From NCBI RefSeq assembly GCF_028368995.1, contig NZ_JAQNDL010000002.1, positions 186,001 through 250,000 on the forward strand: a stretch of 64,000 nt of DNA, given 5' to 3'. Position 1 is the first letter of the stretch; each line of letters opens with the position of its first letter. The position numbers and the translations under genes are program-made. The stretch comes from Nannocystis bainbridge. GTDB taxonomy: Bacteria > Myxococcota_A > Polyangia > Nannocystales > Nannocystaceae. The notes under the pieces are model-generated. The model was not told where the DNA came from and searched no databases. It saw only the letters and a program-made list of their open reading frames with translations. Shown here in pieces: positions 25,268 through 35,291 of this stretch.

Positions 25268-28200
25268 TCAGAAGGTGATGCCGACGTCGAAGATGAAGCG
25301 GCCGTTGCGGTCGTCGATCGGCTTGACGTTGCCGGGGGCGATCGAGTTGGGCAGCAGGATCGCGTAGCCGAGGGCCAGGGTGACCAGCTTGATGTCCCAC
25401 TTGACGAAGTTGATGCCGACGCTGCGGCGGAAATCGCGGGCCAGCTGCACCTGCGACCAGCGCTGGGTCAGGATGCCGAAGTCGAAGAACAGCGAGTGGT
25501 GGATCTTGCCGCCGAGGAAATCGTTGAGCGAGGTGACCTGCAGGGCGATGGTGGCGAGGGCCCGGATGTGGCCGCCCTGGGCGGTGTAGTGCAGGCGCTT
25601 GAAGCCGTCGCCGGTGTCGATCGCCTCGATGTCGACCAGCATCGTCTCGGGGAAGATGCCGCGCAGGCCGAGGTCGGCCGTGCCGCCGCCCCAGTAGCGC
25701 CAGATCTCGGGCACGCCCGCCGCGCCCGAGCCGCCCGGCAGGTTCGGCAGCGGGATGGCGTGGCCGTAGCGCAGGGCGTAGCGGAAGTTGAGGCGGTTCG
25801 CCGTGCGCGGGATCGGGATGAAGTGCTGGAACGCGAGGTCGGTGCGCAGGAACCAGTCCTGGCCGCCGAAGTAGGGCGAGGCGAAGCGCACGTCGCCCTG
25901 GATGATGATGCCCTTGTCGGGGTTCGAGGGGTTCTCGGTGTTGTTGTAGGTGAAGCCGGCCGTGAGCGCGCCGGTGCGATCGGAGACGATGGCGTCGCGG
26001 CGGTTGACGACGGTGGGCAGGCCGAGCTCGGTGTCGGGGGTGAACGCCGGCTTGGAGATGTCCTGCGAGATGTTGCTCTTCTGGATCAGGTAGCCGACGT
26101 AGAGCTGGAGCGCGCGGCTGCGGCTGTAGCTGAGGGTGATGTTGCCGACGGCGAGCTCGATAGGTCCGCGCGCCGGGGTGACGCGGCGCTGGTACTGGCC
26201 GTTGATCTCGAGCGTGAGCGGGGTGGCGAAGATCCGCGGGCGGGCCAGGCGGCCGCGGACGCTGCGCTCGTAGCAGGGCTGGCCGGCGCAGTCGCCGAGG
26301 AACGGCACGTTGGACGAGAAGCGCTGGGTGTTGAAGCCGTAGTGGCCGAGGATGTCGAAGTCCCAGGCGGTGCCGAACAGGTTGGGGAAGATCGGGTGGA
26401 GGAACACGTAGAACGGGTCGAGCGTGGCCAGGCCGACGCCGCCCTGCAGCTTGACCGAGACGTCCTTCGACTCGCGCATCTCGAGCACCTGGTGGACGGC
26501 GCAGCGCTCGTTGGGGTCGTCGTCGAGGTCGCAGCCGGTCGGGTAGGCGGTGAGCTCGGTGCTCTCGGCGACGTCGAGGCCGTCGACGTTGGCGCGCGAC
26601 TCGTCGGCCTTGGCCCGCGAGTACACGCCGCCGGTCTTGTGGGCGAACTGGCGCCGCAAGATCCAGTTGTGGGTCTTGAAGTTGCCGCGCACGACGGTGT
26701 CGCCGAACACGCCGGGGCGGCCCTCGTAGACGCTGATCTCGGCCTCGACCTCGACGGCGGAGCCGCTCTTGTACGCCTGGCACAGGCCGATCTCGGGGTC
26801 GACGAGGCGCCTGGCGTTCGGGACAGGTTTGACCTCTTTGGTGCGCGGGTCGGTGTAAAGCCAGCGCAGCTCGGCGTCGGCGACCGGGAAGCCGTCGTTG
26901 CGGTAGTTGTCGACGATGCCCTGCTCGGTGTCGCGGTCGAGCGAGGTGGCGAGCGGGATGTTGCCGGGGCGGTCGTCGCCCTTGTGGCGCAGGGCGGTGC
27001 CGCGGAGCATGCGGGTCGCGCCCCACTCGCCGCGGTCGTGGTGCGGCTGGCCCTCGATCTCGCGGTCGCCGGGGACCGGGCCGTCGAGGTAGCGGACGAC
27101 CTCGGGCTTGCGCGAGGTGAACACGCGCGGGCCCGGCTCGACGCTGACGCGCACGTAGAGCTCGGCGCGCGACTGCTTGCGCAGGGCCGCGAGGCCGCGG
27201 GGGTCGAGGTCGCGCACGGCCCAGGCGGCGAACGAGTCGCGGCGCAGGATCGTCTCGACGTCGACGTCGGCGTACTCGCCCTTCTTGTCGAGGCCGTCGG
27301 GCCAGAAGGCGACGCGCACGCCGGCCTGGGCGCACAGGTAGCCGGCGTCGGCGAACTTGGCGAGCAAGGCCGAGAGGTGGTCGACGACGGCGGCCTCGGT
27401 GAAGGTGCCGGGGGCCCGCAGCACGCGCTCGTCGGCGAACTCGCGCTCGAGCCGCTCGCGCACGCCGCGAGGGACGCCGCGGCCGACCACGAGGTCGAGC
27501 TTCTTCATGCGCACGACCGGGCCCTCCTTGATCTGGAAGGTGAGGGCGCCGGGGGCGTTGCCGTAGTCGTCGTAGCGGCCGTCGATCTCGGCCAGCAGGA
27601 AGCCCTTGCCCTGATAGAAGCCGCGCAGGTTGGCGGCCTCGCGCTGGGCCGTCTGCGCGCTCGGGGCCTCCCGGCGCGAGAACAGCTGCAGCTCGCTGCG
27701 CAGGCGCTGCTCGGAGTAGCTGCGGCGGCCGATGAAGGACGTCTTGACGCCGGGGCCGAGGTCGACGTCGACGGTCAGCGGCAGCTTGCCGGTCTTCGGG
27801 ATGTCCTCGGGCTTGAGGTCGTCGTAGCTGGTGCCGACCTGGACCTGCGGGTAGGGCAGGGCGAGCCGCGAGGTAGCGGTGCGGCGGATGATGGCGTCGC
27901 GCGGCTCGGCGAACTGCCGCTCGACGCGCTCGCGGCTCTCCTCGATGCGCTCGCGGGTGATCCGGGCCGGGAACGGGGTGGCCTTGACGCGCGGCCAGAA
28001 GGCGCGGCGGATCCAGCCCTTGTCGTCCTCGGAGACCTTGCCGACGACCTTCACCTGGCGCATCGGCACGCGGAAGGCGGGGCCCTTGTCGAGGTACACG
28101 TAGAGGTCGACCTCGTCGCTGGCGCGCCCGCACGTGAGCCCGAGCGAGGCGTTGCCGCGCAGGTAGCCCTTGTCGTAGAGGTAGCGCTTCAGCCGATCGA

Positions 28201-29401
28201 TCTCGTCGGCCTCCCACTTGGTGCAGGCGGCGTCGCCCGGCTCGCACACGGACGGCCGCTCCTTGCGCTGCTGTCGCGGCGAGACGCACTTGCCTCGCGA
28301 CAGCGAGCCGGGGCGCGAGTTGATGCTGAGCTCGCGCTGGACCTCGGTCTTCGACAGCGGCAGGTGGCCGCGGACCCGCACGCGGCGGATGCTCTGGCCC
28401 GGCTCGACGCGGATCGACAGCAGGTTGGCGCCGTCGGGCTCGAACTGGGCCCGGTAGCCGAGCTGCTGCAGCTGGGCGGAGATGGCGGCCGGGATCAGGT
28501 AGCCGGTGCCGAGGTTCAAGATCTTGCGCAGGCGGACGCCGTCGTCACCGGGCAAGAACTTGTCGCCGACGACGCGCGAGCGCTCGATGCGGGCGAACAC
28601 GACGCCGGGGTCCTCGCCCTCGAGCACGGGGCGGACGCTGAGCTCGACCTCGCCGGCGCCCTTGGGCTCGAGGGCGATGACGTAGCTGCCCTCCTCGGCG
28701 GTGAGCTCGAGCTGGTAGTAGAGGAGGGCGTAGTCCTTGCCGCGCAGGTCGACGACGCAGGCGGTGCCGCGCAGGGTGGTGCCGCGCTCGCGCGTGCCGA
28801 CCTCGAAGCCGCCGCGGTCGCGCAGGCTGTCGAGCGCGCGGTCGATGAGGCCGAACGGGTCGGCGCCGGCGTCGACGCGGGCGCAGGTCGGGCCGCTGGT
28901 GACGACGCTCGGGGCCTGGATCTCGGGCGCCTCGGTGGTGGTGGTCGGCGCGGCCAGCTCGCTGCCCTCCGGTGGCAGCTCCTTGTCGGGGGCGGGCGCG
29001 GACTCGATCGGCACGTCGGTGATGCCGACCGGCGCGGCCGGCGGGGCCGGCTGGTCGGGCTTGGCCGCCGGCCCCGCGTTCACGCCCTGCGGCTTGCCGA
29101 CCGGGGTCCGGCTGTCCTTGGGGGCAGGTTCTTCGGGACCTGTCCCTTCGCTACTGTCGTGGGGGGCAGGTGCTTTGGGACCTGTCCCATCGTTGCTGGT
29201 CTTCGGGGCAGGCCCCTTGGGGCTCGCGCCGGAGTCGTCGGGGCTCGGGGCCGGCGTGGTGGTGATCGGCGCCTGCGATCCGGGCGGCGGGCCCGGGGGC
29301 GCGGCGGCCCACGCCGGCGCGGCGCTCGTCCACGCGAGCGCGAGGGCGGCGAGCAGGCGCGCGAGGCGGCGGTCAGCGCAGGCTGGGAAGCTGGTATTCA
29401 A
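25268..29401 (-). CDS. BamA/TamA-like outer membrane assembly protein
   Basis: Outer-membrane Omp85-superfamily protein of 1377 residues. After a signal peptide (cut near AWAAAPPG) comes a Pro/Gly/Thr-rich linker containing a 14-residue repeat (PKAPAPHDSSEGTG) encoded by 14-bp DNA units. Then come several POTRA-like modules (for example IRRVRVRGHLPLSKTEVQREL and FRVPMRQVKVVG), more than in standard TamA, and a C-terminal beta barrel of about 400 residues (GIIIQGDVRFASPYFGGQDW, LRFxYALRYGHA-like strands) ending in Phe, as barrel proteins do. By family it inserts or transports barrel proteins. The start overlaps the end of the TamB-like gene by 29 bp, so the two are translationally coupled and probably form a TAM-like pair. 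It is much larger than E. coli TamA (577). Confidence 0.87.
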   Translation of the reverse strand: MNTSFPACADRRLARLLAALALAWTSAAPAWAAAPPGPPPGSQAPITTTPAPSPDDSGASPKGPAPKTSNDGTGPKAPAPHDSSEGTGPEEPAPKDSRTPVGKPQGVNAGPAAKPDQPAPPAAPVGITDVPIESAPAPDKELPPEGSELAAPTTTTEAPEIQAPSVVTSGPTCARVDAGADPFGLIDRALDSLRDRGGFEVGTRERGTTLRGTACVVDLRGKDYALLYYQLELTAEEGSYVIALEPKGAGEVELSVRPVLEGEDPGVVFARIERSRVVGDKFLPGDDGVRLRKILNLGTGYLIPAAISAQLQQLGYRAQFEPDGANLLSIRVEPGQSIRRVRVRGHLPLSKTEVQRELSINSRPGSLSRGKCVSPRQQRKERPSVCEPGDAACTKWEADEIDRLKRYLYDKGYLRGNASLGLTCGRASDEVDLYVYLDKGPAFRVPMRQVKVVGKVSEDDKGWIRRAFWPRVKATPFPARITRERIEESRERVERQFAEPRDAIIRRTATSRLALPYPQVQVGTSYDDLKPEDIPKTGKLPLTVDVDLGPGVKTSFIGRRSYSEQRLRSELQLFSRREAPSAQTAQREAANLRGFYQGKGFLLAEIDGRYDDYGNAPGALTFQIKEGPVVRMKKLDLVVGRGVPRGVRERLEREFADERVLRAPGTFTEAAVVDHLSALLAKFADAGYLCAQAGVRVAFWPDGLDKKGEYADVDVETILRRDSFAAWAVRDLDPRGLAALRKQSRAELYVRVSVEPGPRVFTSRKPEVVRYLDGPVPGDREIEGQPHHDRGEWGATRMLRGTALRHKGDDRPGNIPLATSLDRDTEQGIVDNYRNDGFPVADAELRWLYTDPRTKEVKPVPNARRLVDPEIGLCQAYKSGSAVEVEAEISVYEGRPGVFGDTVVRGNFKTHNWILRRQFAHKTGGVYSRAKADESRANVDGLDVAESTELTAYPTGCDLDDDPNERCAVHQVLEMRESKDVSVKLQGGVGLATLDPFYVFLHPIFPNLFGTAWDFDILGHYGFNTQRFSSNVPFLGDCAGQPCYERSVRGRLARPRIFATPLTLEINGQYQRRVTPARGPIELAVGNITLSYSRSRALQLYVGYLIQKSNISQDISKPAFTPDTELGLPTVVNRRDAIVSDRTGALTAGFTYNNTENPSNPDKGIIIQGDVRFASPYFGGQDWFLRTDLAFQHFIPIPRTANRLNFRYALRYGHAIPLPNLPGGSGAAGVPEIWRYWGGGTADLGLRGIFPETMLVDIEAIDTGDGFKRLHYTAQGGHIRALATIALQVTSLNDFLGGKIHHSLFFDFGILTQRWSQVQLARDFRRSVGINFVKWDIKLVTLALGYAILLPNSIAPGNVKPIDDRNGRFIFDVGITF
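29111..29222. repeat. Eight consecutive 14-bp repeat units inside a gene
   Basis: GCTG, CAGG, CCTG, ACTG, CAGG, CCTG, GCTG and CAGG anchors at 29111, 29125, 29139, 29153, 29167, 29181, 29195 and 29209, with no phase slip. Three units equal 42 bp or 14 codons, so the protein shows a 14-residue repeat in the periplasmic linker of the BamA-like protein. Confidence 0.88.
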
Positions 29402-32400
29402 GGCGCAGCTCGAGCGAACGCTGGCGGAGAGGGTCGAAGATGATGCGCTCGTTGAAGTAAGAGCGGCGGTTGTCGCGGAACTCGAGGACGGCGGAGTCGA
29501 GCAGGCGGAAGCGGACGCGCCAGTCGTAGCTGTTGCGCAGGAGCAGGCCCGGGTAGCCGCGGGTGTAGCCGGCGCCGATCGTCATGTTGCCCCAGTCGGT
29601 GCGGAACCACGGGCGCGGGGTCTCGGCGTTGACCTCGACGCCGAGCTGACCGAGCTGGGCGCCGACCTGCGGCAGGTAGGGGGCGAGGCGCGGGACCGAC
29701 TTCTCGACGTAGCGGTTGAGGTTGATCTCGGTGAGGTTGCCGACCAGGCCGAGCGGGCGCCCGAGCAGGCCGCCGGAGCCGTAGCGGCGGACGTTGGCGT
29801 CGGCGACCTCGCGGTTGCCGCTGCCGAGGATGGCGTAGTCGACACACTCGCGCTGGGTCCGGCTGCGCGCGCGCGTGTCGCCGAGCACGGCGCAGCGGAA
29901 GGTGATGGCGTCGAGGGTGCCGCCGAGGATCAGCGACATCTGCCGCGGCTGGTTCTCGATGTAGACCGGCTCCTGCCGCTGGGCGCGGACGTCGACCTTG
30001 CTCGACGACAGGTTGTTCTCGAGCAGGACGCGGCCGAAGGTGATGTCGTAGGCGCCGTTGAGGATGGCGACGTCGAGCACGCCGGCGGTGACGTCGACGC
30101 GGCCCGACATCTCGAGGTCGGCGATCGAGCCGCCGATCGCCAGCGAGACCTGACCCTCGACGCCCTTCATGATGTTGTTGTCGACCCGGAATGGCGTGGT
30201 CGTGCGGAGCCGGAGGTCGAGGTTCATGTCGCGCAGGATCTCGGGCGGCGGAGCGGACGGCGCGGAGCTCGGATCGGCGAAGGATAGCACCTTGACGCCC
30301 TGCTGCGCGTCGCGCACCCAGCGGCCGCGCGCGACCTGCACGTCGCCGCGCAGGGTCTGGACGTCGCGCCCCTCGAGGACGATGCCCTTGCCCGAGATCG
30401 CCGCGTAGAGCTGCGGGCGACCCGAGTTGTCGAACATCTTGTACTGCACCTCCTCGAGGTCGACCCGCAGGCTGCTGCTCTCGAGGCGCGAGAAGTCGGG
30501 CGCGAGCACGACGTTGCCCCACAGCGACAGCGAGCCGCGGTCGCCGACGCGGGCCGCGAGGTGGCCCTCGGGCGCGACGAGGTCGTCGATCGCGGCCGTG
30601 CGACCGCCGACGATCACCGCGAAGCCTTCCTGCTTGCCCGGGCACGGGTCGGACTCGTTGCAGCGCTGGATCTCGATCACGCCGTTGTCGAGCTCGATCG
30701 CCTCGAGGCCGAGGCCCGCGAGCTCCATCATCAGGCCGCCGGGCGCGGGCTGCAGGCGGGCGCGCACGGTCTTGAGATCGAGGCTGTCGCCGACGCGGCC
30801 GGCGGCGTGGGCGTCGGCGATCTGCAGGCCGCCCGAGCTGGCCGCGAAGGTGTCGGGCAGGAACTCGCGCAGCAGCCGACCGTCGAGGCGGCCGCGCGCG
30901 GCGGCGGAGAAGCTGCCGCCGCACTCGCCGCCGAGCACGTAGAAAGTGCGGTGGCCGTTGAGGTCGCCGAACTGCACGGTCTGGCCGCGCACCGACAGCT
31001 CGCCCGAGGCGAGCAGGGCGTCCTGGGCCCACTGCAGCGACAGCTTGGGCACGGCGAAGGTGGTGCCGGCGGCCTTGGCGGTGACGGGCTTCTGCGGGTC
31101 GGGGACGCTGAAGCTGCCGGTGATGATCGGGTCGCTGACGTGGCCGTCGAGCTTGACGTCGAGGCCGATCTTGCCGGCGATGCCGGACACGGCGGTGCCG
31201 GCGACGAAGGGGTGGAGGCCGGCGAGGTCGAGCTCGCCGGCGACGCGGGCGCTGGCGCCGGTGGCCGGGGGCGTGCGCGCGGCGGTGGGCGGCTCGCTGC
31301 AGTCGCGCTTCTCGTCCTTCTTCGGCGCCTCGGGCGAGGCCGACAGCTCGACGTCGCCGGACACGGTGAGGGTCTTGCCGACGGCGACGCCGCCCGAGCG
31401 CAGCTCCCAGCCGTCGCGCAGGCTGAGGCGCGTGCCCTGCAGGGTGGCGACCAGGCGGTTGGCGGTGCACAGCGAGTCGGACTCGCGGCACGGGTCGCCG
31501 GGCAGGTTGCTGCCGGCGGCGACGCCCGAGCTCGGCGAGCGACCGGCGGCCCACAGGCGATCGAGCTCGACGAGGATCTTGAGGTCGCGGTCGCCCTGGT
31601 CGTCGTGCCACAGGCACGAGGTGATCAGCGGCTGTCCCGGAGGACAGGTACGGGCTGTGACCGTCAGGCCCTCGGCCTGGCCGTGCAGGCCCTCGCCGGG
31701 CTCGATGCCTGCGGCGCCGAGGAGGTTGCGCAGCGGCAGGTTGGCGAAGTGGACCGCGAGGTCGGCGGCGTACGGCGGGCCGGCCTTGCTGCCGCGCGGC
31801 TTCTCGCCGATGGCGACGATGGCGTCGACGTCCCACTCGTACGGGGCGCGGCGCCGGCGGCCGCCGTCGTCGCCGAAGCGGCCCTTGACGACGATCTCGC
31901 GCCGCGCGGCCAGGCCGTCGCCGGCGGGGCGGTCGTTGCTGTCGAGCTGCAGCTCGCCGCTGCCGAGCGGGATGCCGACGGCGTTGATGGCGGTCAGCTC
32001 GACGGTGCCGTGCACGCTCGGGCGCGTCAGCGTGCCGGTGATCTCGAGGTCGGTGCCGCGATCGATCTGGGCCCCGGCGGGCAGGTCGGTGAGGCCGGCG
32101 ATCGCGGCGAAGGTGCTGATCGGCAGGCGGCGGCCGCTGATCTTGAGGTCGAGCTGCGGGTCGCTGTCGAAGCTGACCGAGCCCTTGCCGGTCAAGGAGC
32201 CGACCGGGACGGTGAGGTCGGGCGCGGCCGAGGGGCTGGGCCGGCGGTGCTGGCGGGCCACGAACTCGTCGATGTTGACGCCGTCGCGGGTGAGGCTGAA
32301 GCGGGCCTCGGTGTCGCGCAGCTCGCCGTGGCCGACCTTGAGCTCGGGCACCGAGGCGGCGCCGCGGGCCTGGAATTTGGAGAGCGGGACCGGGCGCTTG

Positions 32401-35288
32401 GCGTCGTCGCCGACCTCGAGCCGGATGTCGGCCTTGCCGGCGACGCTGTCGCCAGCGACGCGCTCGAGCTCGACGCCGGTGAGGTCGATGGTGGCGCGCA
32501 GGGTCGGATCGCTGCTGACGCCCTTGCCGTCGAACAGGCCGACGTCGACGTCGAGCGCCCCGGCGCCGCCGAGCACGGTCGCCCGCTCGCTCTTGAGGCT
32601 GAGCACGCCGTCGCGCAGGCCGAGCGAGACGTCGCGGATGTTCTGCACCGCGAACTGACCCTGGCCGACGTCAGACAATTGCAGCGACCCGTTGCGGCCG
32701 CTCGGGCGACCGAGCGGGCCGTGGACGGTGAGGCCGGCCTGCAGCCGCTCGACGAACGGGCTCATGCCGAGGCTGGCGAAGAAGCTCTTGCCGTCGGTGA
32801 TCTTGAGCTTGATGTCGGTCGGCTTGAGGTGGGCGAACTTGGCGTCGAGGCCGCCGTCGACGCTGAGGCTGGCGCCGTCGACGGTGACGAGCAGGTCGGC
32901 GAGGTCGAGGCCCTCGACGCGGTCGAGGACGACGCCGCCGTCGATGCGGATCCGTCGCGGCAAGCCGTCATGGGTGCGCCGGCGCTCGATCTTGAGGCCG
33001 CCGATCTCGAGCACGATGCGGTCGAGCGGCGAGGCCTCCTCGGCGGGTGGAGTGCTCGCGGCGGCCGAGGCGAGGGCGTCGGCGACCGGCTCGGCGGCCT
33101 CGCCTCGCGCCTTGGGCCGGGTGGCCTTGCCCGACTTCTTGGGCGGCGGCGCAGCGGGAGCGAGGGCGTAGGTGACGTCGGCCGGGGTGGCGGCCGGGGC
33201 AGGCGCGGTGTCGTCGCTGCTGGTCGGGGCCGGGGCGCTGAGCTCGAGCGCGAACTCGCGGAGGTCGAGCTTGCCCGAAGCGGTGCCGGCGAGCATCGCC
33301 CGGGTGCCGCCGGCGGCCACGAGCTCGCCGGGGTCGATGCCTTGCAGCTCGGTCTGCGCGGTCAGCAGCATGCGCCGCTCGGGGCCGGTGCCGAGCACGA
33401 GGTGGTTGCGGGCCTCGTGCTCGCGCAGGTGGAAGCTGCCCCCGAGGACATGTCCTTCGAAGCGGGCGATGTCGAGGATCCACCGCTCCTCGCCGGCCGG
33501 GATGTACTGCGACCAGGCGACGGGCACGGGGTCGCGGCCGAGGGTGGCGTCGATGGCGGCGTCCTTGATCGCCCAGTCGACGTTCGGGTCGGTGAAGAAA
33601 TTGAGGCCGACGCCGGAGGCGGCGATGGCGATGCGGATGTCGTCGAAGGGGCCGCGGAAGGCCAGCTGCGCCGGGGCGCCGAAGGCGTCGATCATCGGGT
33701 CGGCGAGGCCGTGGACGCGGGTGATGAGGCGACCGATCGGGCCGGCGTCGGTGAACAGGGCGGTGACGTCGACGCTGCGCTTGCCGGCGGTGAAGATGTC
33801 GCGCAACCACCCGCGCAGGATGCCGTGCGAGCCGCCGATCTCGCCCTCGGCGCGGATCCGGATGTCGCCGAGCGGGCCGTCGCCGCCGGAGGCGAACTCC
33901 TCGAGCTTGAGGTTCTGGATCGGGAGTTCGTAGCCGAGCGCGGTGATCCGCGCGAAGCCGGTGGTGGCGAGCGCGCTGAGGCCGAATTGCAGCGGCTTCT
34001 TGAGCGGCGGCGGCTCCTTGGGGTGCTGACCCTCGAACAGGAGGACGGCGCCGACATCCTCGAGCGCGAGCTGGGTCTGCCAGCCGGTCTGGCCGCGGAA
34101 ATCGAGGTCGAGCGCGAGCTCGGCGAGGTCGGTGTGGTCGATGCGGATGCTCAGCGCGCGGGTGTGGACCTCCGGGTAAGGTCCAGGGCCGGGCCCGAAA
34201 GCCTCGACGAGGTCGACGATCCAGGCCTCGGTGCCGTCGCCGTAATGGGTCTTGATCTCGGACACGTTGAGCCGCATCGGCGCTTCGGTCCAGATGTCGG
34301 TGAAGTGCAAGACCCACGGGACCTCGAGCACGGCCGGCACGAGGAAGCGGTTCCACGGGATGATCTCGTGCAGGATGATCTCGGCGTCGATCGGGCCGTC
34401 GCACTCGGCGATGACGGTGTCCGGCTCCGGCATGTCCTGCTTCATGTAGCCGCGCCACAGCTTGAGGCCGGTGACGGTGGCGTGGTGCGGACGGCCCGTG
34501 ATGAGATCGAGGATGAGGTCGGGGCCCCAATGGACGCTGCCGAGCTCGAGCCGGCCGTTGACCTGCTTGTCGATGACGACGGTGAGGATCCGGCCGAGAG
34601 TGGCGTCGTTGACGAAGAAGTAGGCGACGACGTAGACGACGCTGAAGAGGCCGAGGAAGCCGAGGACGAACGAGATCGGCAGCTTGATCAGGAGGAACCG
34701 CAGCAGCGGGTTCTGGCGCCGGACCGGCTGCGGCGAGGCGGCGAAGCGGACGATCTGGGGGTGCAGCGCGCCGATCTCGTCAGGGTGCGCGAGCGCGTGG
34801 AACAGCAGGGCCTCGCGCAGCTGGCCGAAGCCGTGGTGCAGCCGCGGATCGACGTCGGGGCCGGGGACGTCGCCGTCGACGCGGCCGAGCACGTGGTCGC
34901 GGATCCGCGGCTCGACGTCGTCGTCGACGGCCTCGAGCGCCTTCTCGACGATCGGCGGCAGCTCGGCCCGGAAGGGCCGCGGGCGGGCCAGCGGGATCCG
35001 GTAGGCGAGCCGCAAGGAGCGCTCGACGGCCTCCTCTCGCACGCGTCGCCGCAGCTGCTTGCGCAAGGTACGGCGTGCGCTGCGCAGGTCGCCGGCGGCG
35101 ATCCGGCCGACGAGGCGCTGGCGCCCCAGGTCCTGGTAGGCGTCGAGCAGGAGGGCGAGGCTCGGTCCGCCAGGGAAGAGGTGACGGAAGCGTCGGGAGT
35201 TGCACAGCCGTTCGAGGCGCACCCGCCCGTCAGCGAGGAGATCGGCCTCCTGCTGCCATGCGCTGCCCGTTACCCCGGCGTTGGCCAC
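29373..35288 (-). CDS. TamB/AsmA-like giant translocation protein
   Basis: Protein of 1971 residues with a cytoplasmic N-terminus of about 200, one clear membrane segment (ISFVLGFLGLFSVVYVVAYFF) and a very long periplasmic part of repeated beta strands, as in AsmA/TamB bridge proteins that form a hydrophobic groove from inner to outer membrane. The last 450 residues fit the TamB C-terminal domain (DUF490): the VLEGRDVQTLRGDV, MNLDLRLRTTTPFRV and VTAGVLDVAILNGAYDITFG segments. By family it works with a BamA-type barrel, here encoded next, in outer-membrane protein or phospholipid delivery. The N-terminal 200 residues are an extra not seen in E. coli TamB (1259). The GTG start lies 3 nt after the ferredoxin stop. 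Confidence 0.87.
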   Translation of the reverse strand: MANAGVTGSAWQQEADLLADGRVRLERLCNSRRFRHLFPGGPSLALLLDAYQDLGRQRLVGRIAAGDLRSARRTLRKQLRRRVREEAVERSLRLAYRIPLARPRPFRAELPPIVEKALEAVDDDVEPRIRDHVLGRVDGDVPGPDVDPRLHHGFGQLREALLFHALAHPDEIGALHPQIVRFAASPQPVRRQNPLLRFLLIKLPISFVLGFLGLFSVVYVVAYFFVNDATLGRILTVVIDKQVNGRLELGSVHWGPDLILDLITGRPHHATVTGLKLWRGYMKQDMPEPDTVIAECDGPIDAEIILHEIIPWNRFLVPAVLEVPWVLHFTDIWTEAPMRLNVSEIKTHYGDGTEAWIVDLVEAFGPGPGPYPEVHTRALSIRIDHTDLAELALDLDFRGQTGWQTQLALEDVGAVLLFEGQHPKEPPPLKKPLQFGLSALATTGFARITALGYELPIQNLKLEEFASGGDGPLGDIRIRAEGEIGGSHGILRGWLRDIFTAGKRSVDVTALFTDAGPIGRLITRVHGLADPMIDAFGAPAQLAFRGPFDDIRIAIAASGVGLNFFTDPNVDWAIKDAAIDATLGRDPVPVAWSQYIPAGEERWILDIARFEGHVLGGSFHLREHEARNHLVLGTGPERRMLLTAQTELQGIDPGELVAAGGTRAMLAGTASGKLDLREFALELSAPAPTSSDDTAPAPAATPADVTYALAPAAPPPKKSGKATRPKARGEAAEPVADALASAAASTPPAEEASPLDRIVLEIGGLKIERRRTHDGLPRRIRIDGGVVLDRVEGLDLADLLVTVDGASLSVDGGLDAKFAHLKPTDIKLKITDGKSFFASLGMSPFVERLQAGLTVHGPLGRPSGRNGSLQLSDVGQGQFAVQNIRDVSLGLRDGVLSLKSERATVLGGAGALDVDVGLFDGKGVSSDPTLRATIDLTGVELERVAGDSVAGKADIRLEVGDDAKRPVPLSKFQARGAASVPELKVGHGELRDTEARFSLTRDGVNIDEFVARQHRRPSPSAAPDLTVPVGSLTGKGSVSFDSDPQLDLKISGRRLPISTFAAIAGLTDLPAGAQIDRGTDLEITGTLTRPSVHGTVELTAINAVGIPLGSGELQLDSNDRPAGDGLAARREIVVKGRFGDDGGRRRRAPYEWDVDAIVAIGEKPRGSKAGPPYAADLAVHFANLPLRNLLGAAGIEPGEGLHGQAEGLTVTARTCPPGQPLITSCLWHDDQGDRDLKILVELDRLWAAGRSPSSGVAAGSNLPGDPCRESDSLCTANRLVATLQGTRLSLRDGWELRSGGVAVGKTLTVSGDVELSASPEAPKKDEKRDCSEPPTAARTPPATGASARVAGELDLAGLHPFVAGTAVSGIAGKIGLDVKLDGHVSDPIITGSFSVPDPQKPVTAKAAGTTFAVPKLSLQWAQDALLASGELSVRGQTVQFGDLNGHRTFYVLGGECGGSFSAAARGRLDGRLLREFLPDTFAASSGGLQIADAHAAGRVGDSLDLKTVRARLQPAPGGLMMELAGLGLEAIELDNGVIEIQRCNESDPCPGKQEGFAVIVGGRTAAIDDLVAPEGHLAARVGDRGSLSLWGNVVLAPDFSRLESSSLRVDLEEVQYKMFDNSGRPQLYAAISGKGIVLEGRDVQTLRGDVQVARGRWVRDAQQGVKVLSFADPSSAPSAPPPEILRDMNLDLRLRTTTPFRVDNNIMKGVEGQVSLAIGGSIADLEMSGRVDVTAGVLDVAILNGAYDITFGRVLLENNLSSSKVDVRAQRQEPVYIENQPRQMSLILGGTLDAITFRCAVLGDTRARSRTQRECVDYAILGSGNREVADANVRRYGSGGLLGRPLGLVGNLTEINLNRYVEKSVPRLAPYLPQVGAQLGQLGVEVNAETPRPWFRTDWGNMTIGAGYTRGYPGLLLRNSYDWRVRFRLLDSAVLEFRDNRRSYFNERIIFDPLRQRSLELRLEYQLPSLR

Positions 35289-35291
35289 GGT

